From: Phlegmacium glaucopus
Taxonomy: Eukaryota > Basidiomycota > Agaricomycetes > Agaricales > Cortinariaceae
Assembly (NCBI GenBank): GCA_015039465.1
Contig: MU130377.1
Coordinates: 4,046-15,620, forward strand
DNA: 11,575 bases
Direction: 5' to 3'
Under the pieces are notes generated by a model. That model did not search any database. It saw only the letters and a program-made list of their open reading frames with translations, and had not been told where the DNA came from. A program made the position numbers and the translations under genes. The first letter of the stretch is position 1. The number at the start of each line of letters is the position of its first letter. Below are positions 1-7,852 of this stretch, in pieces.

Positions 1-90
1 GAACGAATCTCGCAAACACTGTAAATATCAGATTCGACGATTATCTCCCCATTACCCGCTATTTCGAATACCACGAATATCTTGTAAGAG

Positions 91-112
91 GTCTGACGAA
101 AATCCTCAAGAA
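91..112 (+). repeat. Dispersed direct repeat, copy 1 (22 nt)
   Basis: This 22-nt motif recurs 684 bp downstream at 775-796 with one G/A difference. The similarity extends loosely upstream into a TTCGAA-containing block (about 60-90 and 744-774). It suggests an old tandem or segmental duplication inside the G-poor region. Confidence 0.6.
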
Positions 113-774
113 TACCAAACTCTCGAATATCATACTGCTGTCAATACCACCAAGCACGATTCAAGAAGTTCAGCATCGGAATAAACAAAAGGCTCATCAA
201 GCCTCCTTCCAAATCATGTAAATAGTCATTCATTCATTCGAAATTGACACACGATGCACGAAACACACCTAATTCAGATCAAATTGCACCCTGTCACATC
301 CATCGAGCGCACGCCTAACCATTCGACACACCTATTTTGAAAGCTGTACCATATATATTCGGAATCACATGAAAATCCCCAAAAACATACAAAAATATTG
401 TTCAACTCGAAATTCAACACCCATACATGCAAATGAAGTCACTAAACGATGTACACAACACATTCGACTCGCACTATATGACATTCCCATCAATATCACC
501 GAACGCGCACCAAATAGTTCAACAACTAAACGAAAATCTTTCAAACATTGTACATGCGGCACCCAATAGTTCTAAATCACCCCATCCTCTTTGCTCGATA
601 TTCAACACTCGCATATTCAAATCAAAAGACCATATGATTAACGAAACAAATCCGAATCATCATATATTACATCATTATCAACTCGATCGAACGCGCGTCT
701 AACATTTCGATGACGAATTTATCATTCCCACCATCTATTCACCCTTTTCGAACATTGTAAATAATACACTCGAA

Positions 775-796
775 GTCTGACAAAAATCCTCAAGAA
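775..796 (+). repeat. Dispersed direct repeat, copy 2 (22 nt)
   Basis: Second copy of the motif at 91-112, identical except for one transition. It lies just downstream of a TTCGAAC...TGTAAATA block that itself recurs near 910-927. Confidence 0.6.
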
Positions 797-1778
797 GCAA
801 TCCCCAGCTTCAATTGTATCACCACGAAGATTGACCTTTTCCATTCTAACGACGAACCAACGAAGATTTCGAACAAATCATTCACAACAACCCTGCTATT
901 TGACCACCTTTTCGAACCTTGTAAATAGTATATTCAAACATTCATCAATTTTATCATTCACAAAGAAAGTTTTATTCATTACAATTCAATTTCTACTATT
1001 ACAATTTGTTTTCCCAACGAGAGACAAGTTGACTGGGAAGTCAACATTTTAAAGTCCCTGGGAGATGTGAGGAGGGATTCTCCCTACCTCGAATTATTAC
1101 TATTTTCATAATTTCAAATTCAATACGGAATTTCGCACCGCGTTACATTTTTCAAATTCGTACGTTTCCTATTTTATCAATTTCAAATTCATTCCCCTTT
1201 TGGAAATTACTCCGAAATTACACAGTCCATTCTTACATACAAATTTGTTACCTCTCCGTTGAACTACGTAACTATAATGAATTAAGTAAGTAATTAGGGA
1301 TACTAATATCGTGTTCTTAACACGAAGAGGTAGTTTCGGAAGACCAGGAGAGGTTGAAGTGCTTGTTAATAGTCACGCTGTACAGACAGAGAAACTAGCT
1401 AACCATGTAGCACAAGGAAGTGGGTAGTCCTTTTTGGATTTGACGACTAAACACCTTTATTCAACCTTAGTCACCTCCATTTACTAGTGGTCTGAATACA
1501 GTTGAATGGAGCGCTTTAGTCAAGTATAGTCAAACCTTAATTAACTGTTAGTGGTCGCACGACGAATAAGTCGTGAATAAGACTTACTTAGACAAATCTA
1601 ATCTGTCCTGAGTTGAATCACGTAAGAATAAACGACGTTATATGAATCACCGATGAAGGAACCACTAATAGTGAAATAATGGCTTCAACTTAACCGAGAT
1701 GTCTCATTATTCCCTTAAGGATTCGATTAGTTGATACTTGGACAGGCATACCATGTGTCATAATCTATCTAGATGACG

Positions 1779-1785
1779 TATATAA
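1779..1785 (+). promoter_or_regulatory. TATA-box-like TATATAA
   Basis: TATATAA is followed about 20-30 bp downstream by a C/T-rich tract (about 1803-1822). It fits a polymerase II core promoter, plausibly of the LTR-like segment. No downstream gene is seen. Confidence 0.25.
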
Positions 1786-1827
1786 CTATCCTTCCAGCTA
1801 TGGTCCTTTTCTGCCCTTCCCCAGTCC

Positions 1828-2142
1828 GCCGTAGTTGAGGCAACTGCCGGCATCTTCTATCCCCATCGGCTAGCGCAGTTGTTGCTGCTTTCATTCCTGT
1901 GTAAAACCGCAGTTGACGCAGCCCTTGCCAGCTACCGCAACTGCCGTCACCTCCGGTAACCACACCCACAGTTAGTATAACTGCTACTACCTCTATCTTG
2001 TCCCGGGGTAGCTGTCACTTCCACCACCCCGACGCTTAACCCGGTTGTTGTTACCTCCGTTAACCAACCGAGTCGTACAGTTGTCACACCCCTTAACAAA
2101 GGCCCACACGCTCATATACCCCCCCTTCAACTGAGGCAGTTG
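1828..2142. repeat. Cluster of CAACTG/CAGTTG boxes, partly as short hairpins
   Basis: The CAACTGC/GCAGTTG word and close variants recur about every 20-75 bp in both orientations. Two form tight dyads: AGTTG-AGG-CAACT at 1833-1845 and CAACTG-AGG-CAGTTG at 2128-2142. The surrounding text (TGCCG...CACCTCC-like) looks like an imperfect tandem array of about 70-80 bp units. CAACTG fits the animal/plant MYB core consensus (YAACKG), but a regulatory role here is only a guess. Confidence 0.45.
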
Positions 2143-2150
2143 AGATTACA

Positions 2151-2380
2151 AGGCTTAAACAACAAAATAATAAAGAACTATAGTTTAAAGAGGTAACAAT
2201 TCAAAAATACAAGACTTAACAATACAAAAAGAACAACAACAATAAAAAATAACCAAGAGGAAAAGATGTTATATTGATGTCGAAAAATATGGAAATCAAA
2301 CATCATGACACAAAACTTTTACCTATATACCCTTAGATTCTAGGCTCTTATTTTTAAAAAAAAAAAAAAAAAAAAAAAAA
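2151..2380 (+). other. A-rich spacer ending in a run of 25 A
   Basis: No gene is seen. The + strand is rich in AACAA/AATAA words, with two similar blocks near 2150-2170 and 2205-2225 (ACAAGGCTTAAACAA- and CAAGACTTAACAA-like). It ends in 25 consecutive A at 2356-2380. The A run might be the tail of a retroposed element on the + strand, but no body or target duplication could be assigned. It may equally be a simple homopolymer. Confidence 0.5.
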
Positions 2381-2384
2381 GCAA

Positions 2385-2552
2385 ACCCGACCCGCAAGTC
2401 CTATAGTGGGCTTATGGTCGGTCTTTTGTGCAAGCCCGACCCACAAATCCTATAGGGGACTTTTGGTCGGTCTTTTACACAAAAGACCGGCCACGAGTCC
2501 TATAATAGGCTTTTTGTCGTTCTTTTGTACAAGACCGACCGTAAGTCCGCTA
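2385..2552 (+). repeat. Tandem array of about 50-bp hairpin units (GGTCGG/CCGACC type)
   Basis: About three and a half units start near 2385, 2433, 2484 and 2532. Each carries a CC(G/C)ACxCxxAxTCC(T/G) half followed by a GGTCGGTCTTTT-type half. Across each unit border the second half pairs with the next unit's first half. The best example is GGTCGGTCTTTT-ACAC-AAAAGACCGGCC at about 2465-2492. The array is therefore a chain of potential stem-loops. Its open frames are by-products of the repeat. Confidence 0.7.
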
Positions 2553-2595
2553 GAACACTCTAGATCGGGTGATTACCCACGAAATCACTGACAAA

Positions 2596-3770
2596 ATGTG
2601 TTAAGTTCACCGAATTAACCAGCCGGGGTCGAGTACATGTATGTCATTCCGATTGACCCAGTTTAAAAGTCAGGTTAATTTGTAGACCCCGGGTTAGCCT
2701 CCAGTAAGTTTATCATTTCAATAGGTTTATGACTGGCTCAAAAAAGTTAAAAAATTCTTAAGACGGTCGAGTTAGCCAGCCAGGGTCGAGTACATGTATC
2801 ACATTTCGGCTGACACAATTTTAAAGTTAGGTTAATTTTTAGACACCGGGTTAGACGTTGACTAAGTTTATTGTGTCAATAAGTTTATGACTGGCTCAAA
2901 AAAGTTAAAAAAATTTCTAACACGTCCGAATTAGTCAGCCGGGGTCGAGTACATGTATCACATTTCGGTTGAGACAGTTTTAAAGTTAGGTTAATTTGTA
3001 GACTCCGGGTTAGTCGTTGAGTAAGTTTATTGTGTCAATAGGTTTATGACTGGCTCAAAAAAGTTAAAAAATTTCTAACACGCCCGAATTAGCCAGCCGG
3101 GGTCGAGTACATGTATCACATTTCGGTTGAGACAGTTTTAAAGTTAGGTTAATTTGTAGACACCGGGTTAGCCGTTGAGTAAGTTTATTGTGTCAATAAG
3201 TTTATGACTGGCTCAAAAAAGTTAAAAAAATTTCTAACACTCCCGAATTAGCCAGCCGGGGTCGAGTACATGTATCACGTTTCGGTTGAGACAGTTTTAC
3301 AGTTAGGTTAACTTGTAGACACCGGGTTAGCCGTTGAGTAAGTTTATTGTGTCAATAAGTTTATGACTGGCTCAAAAAAGTTAAAAAATTTCTAAGACGC
3401 CCGAGTTAGCCAGCCGGGGTCGAGTATATGTATCACATTTCGATTGAGACAGTTTTAAAGGTTAGGTTAAGTTTTAGACACCGGATTAGACGTTGACTAA
3501 GTTAAGAGTCTTAATAGGTAAGTTAATTTGTAGACACCGGGTTAGTCGTTGAGTAAGTTTATTGTATTAATAGGTCTGACTGGCTCGAAAAAGTTAAAAA
3601 ATTCTTAAGGTCACGGAATTAGTCAACGGGGGTGGACTACATCTATTAGGATGTAACTGAGATAATAAGATAGGAAGGTAAATTGTTCATACTCCGCGTC
3701 AACCGTCGAGTAAGTTTATTACATTAATACGTGTAGACTGGATGAAAGACTGAACAAAAGTTTCGTCAGA
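2596..3770 (+). repeat. Satellite-like tandem array, unit about 158 bp
   Basis: The marker GTCGAGTACATGTAT or a variant starts at 2628, 2785, 2944, 3102, 3261 and 3419, and in degenerate form at 3632. The spacings are 157, 159, 158, 159, 158 and 213 bp. Each unit also contains GACTGGCTCAAAAAAGTT and a GTTGAGTAAGTTTATT block. Units in the middle are nearly identical, while the rightmost one or two are strongly diverged. The 213-bp spacing reflects a 57-nt partial duplication at 3462-3518. No coding potential is seen. The right part of the array is also the outer portion of the palindrome's left arm. Confidence 0.85.
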
Positions 3771-4202
3771 CCCAGACTTGTACGGTCGATATCGAGACTA
3801 ATGACCATATATGAAATGAGAGATTACCAAAGTGTCCATACCTCCCCGGAGTCGTGTCCCTCGTCCCCCTGGTAGTAGTTATCATGATCGTGTTCAGGGA
3901 TGTATGATTACGGGACATAGATGATATATATTGGTAACTAAGTATATGATTTATCAAGGAAATATGAGTAAACAATGATGTTCTATGGACCTCCTATCGG
4001 ATACCTTTACTAGACAACCTTACCTCATTCATACACACTTTTAACGTTTTAACAGTATGACACTGTATGGTCTCATTCCATTTTATATACTTACCTATAT
4101 TTAGTACTTATGTCATAATTCTTCTACTAGGTTTTTCTTAATCTTTCTTGATACCTCAGTCTTGTCTATATACTTCTGACGTTACGATTTTTGTAGTATT
4201 AA
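2994..4202 (+). repeat. Left arm of a giant palindrome (about 1.2 kb)
   Basis: This stretch is the reverse complement of 4224-5376. The innermost 180 bp differ at about two or three positions. The next 120 bp compared (3900-4020) look identical, and 3760-3900 shows one substitution and one indel. The arm includes several 158-bp satellite units plus about 430 bp of unique DNA (3770-4202). It carries 57 nt (3462-3518) that the other arm lacks. Confidence 0.93.
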
Positions 4203-4223
4203 TCTATCATCAGTCTCAATACG
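4203..4223. other. 21-nt centre of the giant palindrome
   Basis: This short unpaired spacer separates TTTTTGTAGTATTAA from its exact complement TTAATACTACAAAAA. It would be the loop of a cruciform or of a hairpin transcript. Confidence 0.9.
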
Positions 4224-5376
4224 TTAATACTACAAAAATCGTAACGTTAGAAGTATAGAGACAAGACTGAGGTATCAAGAAAGATTAAGAAAAACCTAGT
4301 AGAAGAATTATGACATAAGTACTAAATATAGGTAAGTATATAAAATGGAATGAGACCATACAGTGTCATACTGTTAAAACGTTAAAAGTGTGTATGAATG
4401 AGGTAAGGTTGTCTAGTAAAGGTATCCGATAGGAGGTCCATAGAACATCATTGTTTACTCATATTTCCTTGATAAATCATATACTTAGTTACCAATATAT
4501 ATCATCTATGTCCCGTAATCATACATCCCTGAACACGATCATGATTAACTACTACCAGGGGGACGAGGGACACGACTCCGGGGAGGTATGGACACTTTTG
4601 TAATCTCTCATTTCATATATGGTCATTAGTCTCGATATCGACCGTACAAGTCTGGGTCTGACGAAACTTTTTTTCAGTCTTTCATCCAGTCTACACGTAT
4701 TAATGTAATAAACTTACTCGACGGTTGACGCGGAGTATGAACAATTTACCTTCCTATCTTATTATCTCAGTTACATCCTAATAGATGTAGTCCACCCCCG
4801 TTGACTAATTCCGTGACCTTAAGAATTTTTTAACTTTTTCGAGCCAGTCAGACCTATTAATACAATAAACTTACTCAACGACTAACCCGGTGTCTACAAA
4901 TTAACTTACCTTTAAAACTGTCTCAATCGAAATGTGATACATATACTCGACCCCGGCTGGCTAACTCGGGCGTCTTAGAAATTTTTTAACTTTTTTGAGC
5001 CAGTCATAAACTTATTGACACAATAAACTTACTCAACGGCTAACCCGGTGTCTACAAGTTAACCTAACTGTAAAACTGTCTCAACCGAAACGTGATACAT
5101 GTACTCGACCCCGGCTGGCTAATTCGGGAGTGTTAGAAATTTTTTTAACTTTTTTGAGCCAGTCATAAACTTATTGACACAATAAACTTACTCAACGGCT
5201 AACCCGGTGTCTACAAATTAACCTAACTTTAAAACTATCTCAACCGAAATGTGATACATGTACTCGACCCCGGCTGGCTAATTCGGGCGTGTTAGAAATT
5301 TTTTAACTTTTTTGAGCCAGTCATAAACTTATTGACACAATAAACTTACTCAACGGCTAACCCGGAGTCTACAAAT
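4224..5376 (-). repeat. Right arm of a giant palindrome (about 1.15 kb)
   Basis: Reverse complement of 2994-4202, about 98 percent identical by eye over the stretches compared. Variants specific to individual satellite units on the left are kept in the mirror position here. One example is the unit with CACGTTTCGG, TTTTACAG and AACTTG. The whole arm was therefore copied as one block after the array had formed. Similarity ends at about 5376, eight bases before the next hairpin array. Confidence 0.93.
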
Positions 5377-5383
5377 GAACGTG

Positions 5384-5660
5384 TTTTCTGGCTGGTTTTT
5401 GGATAATATCCCGAGCACCAGCCAGAAAATGTCTGCTCTGGCTGGTTGTTGGGTTGTATCCCAAATGCCCAGCCAGAACCGTCTTTTCTGGTTGGTATTC
5501 GGGTGGTATCCCGAATGGCCAGCCAGAAAAGACAGTTTCTGGCTGGTATTCGGGTGATATCCTGAACGCCCGAGTGCCCAGCCCAGAATGTGTTTTCTGG
5601 CTGGTCCTGGGGTATCCCGAGCGCCCAGCCAGAAACCGCTTTCTGGCTAATTTTTGAGTA
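5384..5660. repeat. Tandem array of about 46-nt hairpins, CTGGCTGG...CCAGCCAG
   Basis: Five full units and one half unit begin near 5384, 5434, 5483, 5536, 5593 and 5640, a period of about 50-57 bp. Each has an outer stem CTGGCTGG...CCAGCCAG. The first has a perfect 12-bp version, TTTTCTGGCTGG paired with CCAGCCAGAAAA. Most also have an inner stem, such as ATTCGGG...CCCGAAT in the third. Loops and linkers differ while stem pairing is largely kept. Both strands are open in several frames, but the peptides only mirror the repeat. No gene is called. Confidence 0.85.
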
Positions 5661-5786
5661 GATAATTGGTTCGGGTACCCGATTAGTGCTCACCTGCACC
5701 CATTACCCCCCATATGTGTAGGGGCATCAGCTTATCAGTCAATGACAGACATATTCCCAGCATCAGCTTAGTCCGCTGCTGGGTCT
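5661..5786. other. Short unassigned stretch with a CGGGTACCCG palindrome
   Basis: A perfect 10-bp palindrome CGGGTACCCG lies at 5672-5681. CATCAGCTTA occurs twice (near 5727 and 5761). No gene or known element was recognised. Confidence 0.4.
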
Positions 5787-5847
5787 ATGACGGTACATTT
5801 TAACAGTTCGCGCTTCCGTCTGAGACGGACAAAGTGGGCTAACATAT

Positions 5848-5855
5848 GTGTAACT
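5848..5855. repeat. 8-bp target-site duplication, left (GTGTAACT)
   Basis: Matches GTATAACT at 6251-6258 in 7 of 8 positions and abuts the MITE exactly. Eight-bp duplications are characteristic of hAT transposases. Confidence 0.7.
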
Positions 5856-6250
5856 CAAGGGGGTCCCGGGATTTTAGTCCGTGACCTGAGGAGGGGGGGG
5901 GGTACCTGCTGAGGGCTTAAAAAATTTTTCTAGTACCACTTTAAACACACATTTCCTGCTACTAGACAGCATTTCTGCCCCTGTATCATCATAACATAGC
6001 TAAATACAGTTCATATTTACCTTCTGGGCAAGGTTATTTATGTTTTTAAGTGATAAAAGATTGTTAAAAAAATATGGAGAGTCAGAAAACATATGGATAC
6101 CACCTATAACAGGATGATCCGACCACATCCCATCAAAACATACCTAATTTGGACAAAAACATACCCTTTTTGGAAGGAGGGGGGTAGGTCAAAATGCCTT
6201 AAAAAAATTTAACGACCCCGTGCCGTTTTTACAATTCCTGGACCCCCTTG
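5856..6250. mobile_element. Non-autonomous hAT-like MITE, 395 bp
   Basis: The ends are inverted: CAAGGGGGTCC at the left and GGACCCCCTTG at the right, with weaker pairing for about 15 more bases. It is flanked by GTGTAACT and GTATAACT (7 of 8 identical), the duplication length expected of the hAT superfamily. The interior is AT-rich, has a run of 10 G at 5893-5902 and no transposase frame. It would depend on a transposase from elsewhere. It lies inside the coding remnant 5787-6438. Confidence 0.72.
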
Positions 6251-6258
6251 GTATAACT
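6251..6258. repeat. 8-bp target-site duplication, right (GTATAACT)
   Basis: Partner of 5848-5855 with one G/A difference, directly after the MITE's right terminus. Confidence 0.7.
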
Positions 6259-6511
6259 CCTACAATAATCCTGGTGCGGATCTCAATGGGACTCTCGTTC
6301 CACGACAAGGAATCTATGATGGAATCTACCATTGGGAGTTTGTGCTCCGTAGATAACAATTCAAAGTCAATGCCGGAAACCGAAGATGTCGGTATTGTGA
6401 ATAGAGACAATGATACTATCGAGATAGTAGTTAGATGATTCATATAGATCCTATGGGCAGCGTACACTAGATCTTGTATGTATACTGTGGTCAATCGTGA
6501 TAAAGACTCAC

Positions 6512-6694
6512 CTTGAAACCGTCCAGCCTGTGTTGTCCTGTTCTTGATTCAAGCATTAGGTATTATTGTCTGTCTGGATTGATCCTAGTACCACATTTCC
6601 ATTGTTGGTCGCTGGTCACTGGGTGCTTGGCACTGTCCAACAGATCAACAACGATATCCTCTAGTAAATTGGCCACATATTTATCCGGCATCAT
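6512..6694 (-). pseudogene. Unidentified degenerate exon-like remnant
   Basis: The minus strand gives a 61-codon frame starting MMPDKYVANLLEDIVVDLLD and ending HRLDGFK exactly at a strong splice donor (AAG then GTGAGT, donor at 6511). It is broken once by a TAA at 6563-6565, which a single C-to-T change from CAA (Gln) would explain. The same frame upstream also shows TGA and TAA, each likewise one C-to-T step from a sense codon. The charged, amphipathic composition and the donor suggest a decayed exon. I do not recognise the family. The opposite strand has an open frame of similar length but looks less protein-like. Confidence 0.3.
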
Positions 6695-7148
6695 TCACGA
6701 CTTCAGACCGATCATAGGTTCTAAACCATATTACTCAGGCTGGGGTTCATTGTAGGCGTGACCATTTTGCTGGATCTTATGGCAGATAGCGTGACAATGG
6801 GTGTGAGGAATAAAAGTGTGGCTCAAGACCAAGGTCTGAAGGTACTTAACCCTATTATATCCTCGTCAATAAAACTCACTGCCACTCTATTTATCTCACC
6901 GGTGAAAACAACTCATCCCATACAAATGGGATGGCACAAATACCACATGCTAAATCTGATCAACTCTCTTGTTATCAGTGAGCTTAGCGGCGAATAACAT
7001 TTCGAACATACCTCAACATCAGTAAATTCAGGGTCTGCTTACTAGCGCTGGATAGTGCCGGATAGCACCATAGCACCATAGTAAAGGGTCCTTTATTTGT
7101 AGTGCTGGACAGCATCATGCTATTCCTGTCTAGATGGCCTGTTACTGT
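6695..7148. other. No confident gene; scattered short repeats
   Basis: Open frames of about 80 codons occur on the + strand (6758-6997) without recognisable features. From about 7045 the sequence turns into short words such as GGATAGTGCCGGATAG and CATAGCACCATAG in direct and inverted form. These look like a decayed repeat leading into the minisatellite that follows. Confidence 0.35.
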
Positions 7149-7250
7149 AGAGTACTAGGGAGTGCTATATAGGCCTAGGTTACTACTATGGAGTACTACA
7201 TAGGTCTAGGTTACTACTACAGAGTACTTTATAGGCCTAAGTTACTACTA
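7149..7250 (+). repeat. Minisatellite, 31-bp unit, three copies
   Basis: Units lie at 7149-7189 (carrying about 10 extra bases), 7189-7219 and 7220-7250. The pattern is (A/G)GAGTACT...ATAGG(C/T)CTA(A/G)GTTACTACTA. A TAGGCCTA core is itself palindromic. No coding sense is seen. Confidence 0.75.
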
Positions 7251-7518
7251 TCCCGAAGCCATATCTCTCTTTCGAGCACTTGGTTAGTTCCACCCGATGC
7301 TATAAAGTAGCATATAGACCATATAGACCATATAGTACCTTAATTCTTATAGTGTTGCATAACAAAAAAAAAAATTATATTATGTATAGGCTATGAATAC
7401 GAAATATACTAATGTGCAAAAAACGGGGTATTAAAGACTACTTGAAAGAAACTTATGTCAACGGAACCTGGACCTTGGTTTTATCAACAATTATACCGGC
7501 AGTGAAACGAGGACATAC
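7251..7518. other. 3' flank of the DUF6532 pseudogene, no separate gene
   Basis: This stretch holds a small ATATAGACC-type direct repeat (7312-7336), an 11-nt A run near 7364-7374 and AT-rich DNA. It may contain the 3' untranslated region or a further lost exon of the minus-strand gene, because a good GTATGT donor occurs at 7518. Confidence 0.4.
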
Positions 7519-7776
7519 CAAATCATTTCGGAAACCCAGTTATCAGTCGAGTTGTAAAGTGGGTACATAGCGAGTCGGTGGGTCTTCAGCTCGTTGCAGA
7601 AGTCACCTAACGAAACAAGTCACTCGTCAGTAAATTGAATTAAGAAAGTTTTAAACAAAGAATGCTTACATTCCTTTCCGTGCCCATCCTGCGCGACGAG
7701 ACTCATATTGTGCTCCATGGTATTGGTGGCCCTTCAACGTATCTATCAGGGTGAGATGCTGTTTCATAACGGCTCT

Positions 7777-7784
7777 ATATTTAT
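7777..7784. repeat. 8-bp target-site duplication, left (ATATTTAT)
   Basis: Identical to 8271-8278 and directly abuts the MITE. Taking one copy away restores the DUF6532 reading frame (TAT followed by AGA). Confidence 0.88.
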
Positions 7785-7822
7785 AGTGATGGGCAGGGGT
7801 TTGGGAAACCCCTGGGGTACAA

Positions 7823-7852
7823 GGGTAAGGGTAAGGAGGGTCAGGGTCAGGG
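7823..7852 (+). other. Predicted G-quadruplex motif in the MITE's left end
   Basis: Five GGG runs are separated by loops of 3, 6, 3 and 3 nt (TAA, TAAGGA, TCA, TCA), meeting the usual G3+N1-7 rule. It mirrors a similar motif on the other strand at the element's other end. Confidence 0.6.

Larger units (their letters stand above)
1..1065. other. Gene-free, G-poor AT-rich stretch with dispersed short repeats
   Basis: No convincing gene is present; the open frames are short and low in complexity. The + strand is rich in A, T and C and very poor in G, a clear strand asymmetry. Loosely repeated blocks share TTCGAA-like boxes, TGTAAATA and a 22-nt motif of the form GTCTGAC(G/A)AAAATCCTCAAGAA. The 22-nt motif occurs at 91-112 and 775-796 with one mismatch, and each copy is preceded by a similar TTCGAA...TGTAA stretch. 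TGTAAATA occurs at about 20-27, 217-224, 756-763 and 920-927. The stretch may be degenerate internal sequence of a retroelement whose LTR follows, but no protein domain supports this. Confidence 0.6.
1066..2150 (+). repeat. Possible degenerate LTR (TGT...ACA), gene-free
   Basis: No coding region is recognised here. The stretch begins TGTGAGGAGGG just after a purine-rich run and ends GAGATTACA, so it has the TGT...ACA ends common in fungal LTRs. A TATATAA box at 1779-1785 is followed by a pyrimidine-rich stretch, as expected for an LTR promoter. Against this, I see no target-site duplication, no clear primer-binding site after 2150 and no second copy in the window. It could be a solo LTR or unrelated intergenic DNA. 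Confidence 0.25.
5787..6438 (+). pseudogene. Remnant of a seven-helix (DUF6533/6534-like) protein C-terminus, split by a MITE
   Basis: If the MITE at 5856-6250 and one copy of its target duplication are ignored, 5787-5855 joins 6259-6438 in one open frame of 82 codons ending in TGA. The part after the MITE reads PTIILVRISMGLSFHDKES, then a polar, acidic tail (MPETED, NRDND). A hydrophobic xPTxIIVRxGLG-like end followed by a polar tail is what I recall for the last helix of mushroom DUF6533/6534 membrane proteins. A possible splice acceptor (TTTTAACAG, ending 5806) could start this exon at 5807 instead of the ATG at 5787. No upstream exons were identified, so this is a fragment. The family assignment is tentative; the frame continuity across the insertion is directly visible. 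Confidence 0.4.

Noticed and set aside
1320..1430. A short + strand open stretch (RGSFGRPGEVEVLVNSHAVQ...) faintly like an Argonaute N-terminal motif
   Set aside because: It is only about 34 codons, ends in a stop, and has no PAZ or PIWI features nearby. The resemblance is too weak, although it would have been attractive next to a dsRNA-like palindrome.
1066..2150. A complete retrotransposon with coding region
   Set aside because: No gag, protease, reverse transcriptase or integrase motifs are readable on either strand, so only a possible LTR is listed.
2406..2591. 61-codon + strand frame
   Set aside because: It is created by the 50-bp hairpin repeat (recurring GLL..LLHKRP-type peptide) and has no independent support.
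2385..5660. CRISPR-like interpretation of the regularly spaced palindromic repeats
   Set aside because: The host is a eukaryote, the units are directly tandem without unique spacers of constant length, and no cas genes are present.
5346..5699. Long open frames on both strands through the hairpin array (117 codons on the minus strand, 60-67 on the plus)
   Set aside because: The peptides only repeat the hairpin unit, several frames on both strands are open at once, and there is no start context, intron or recognisable domain.
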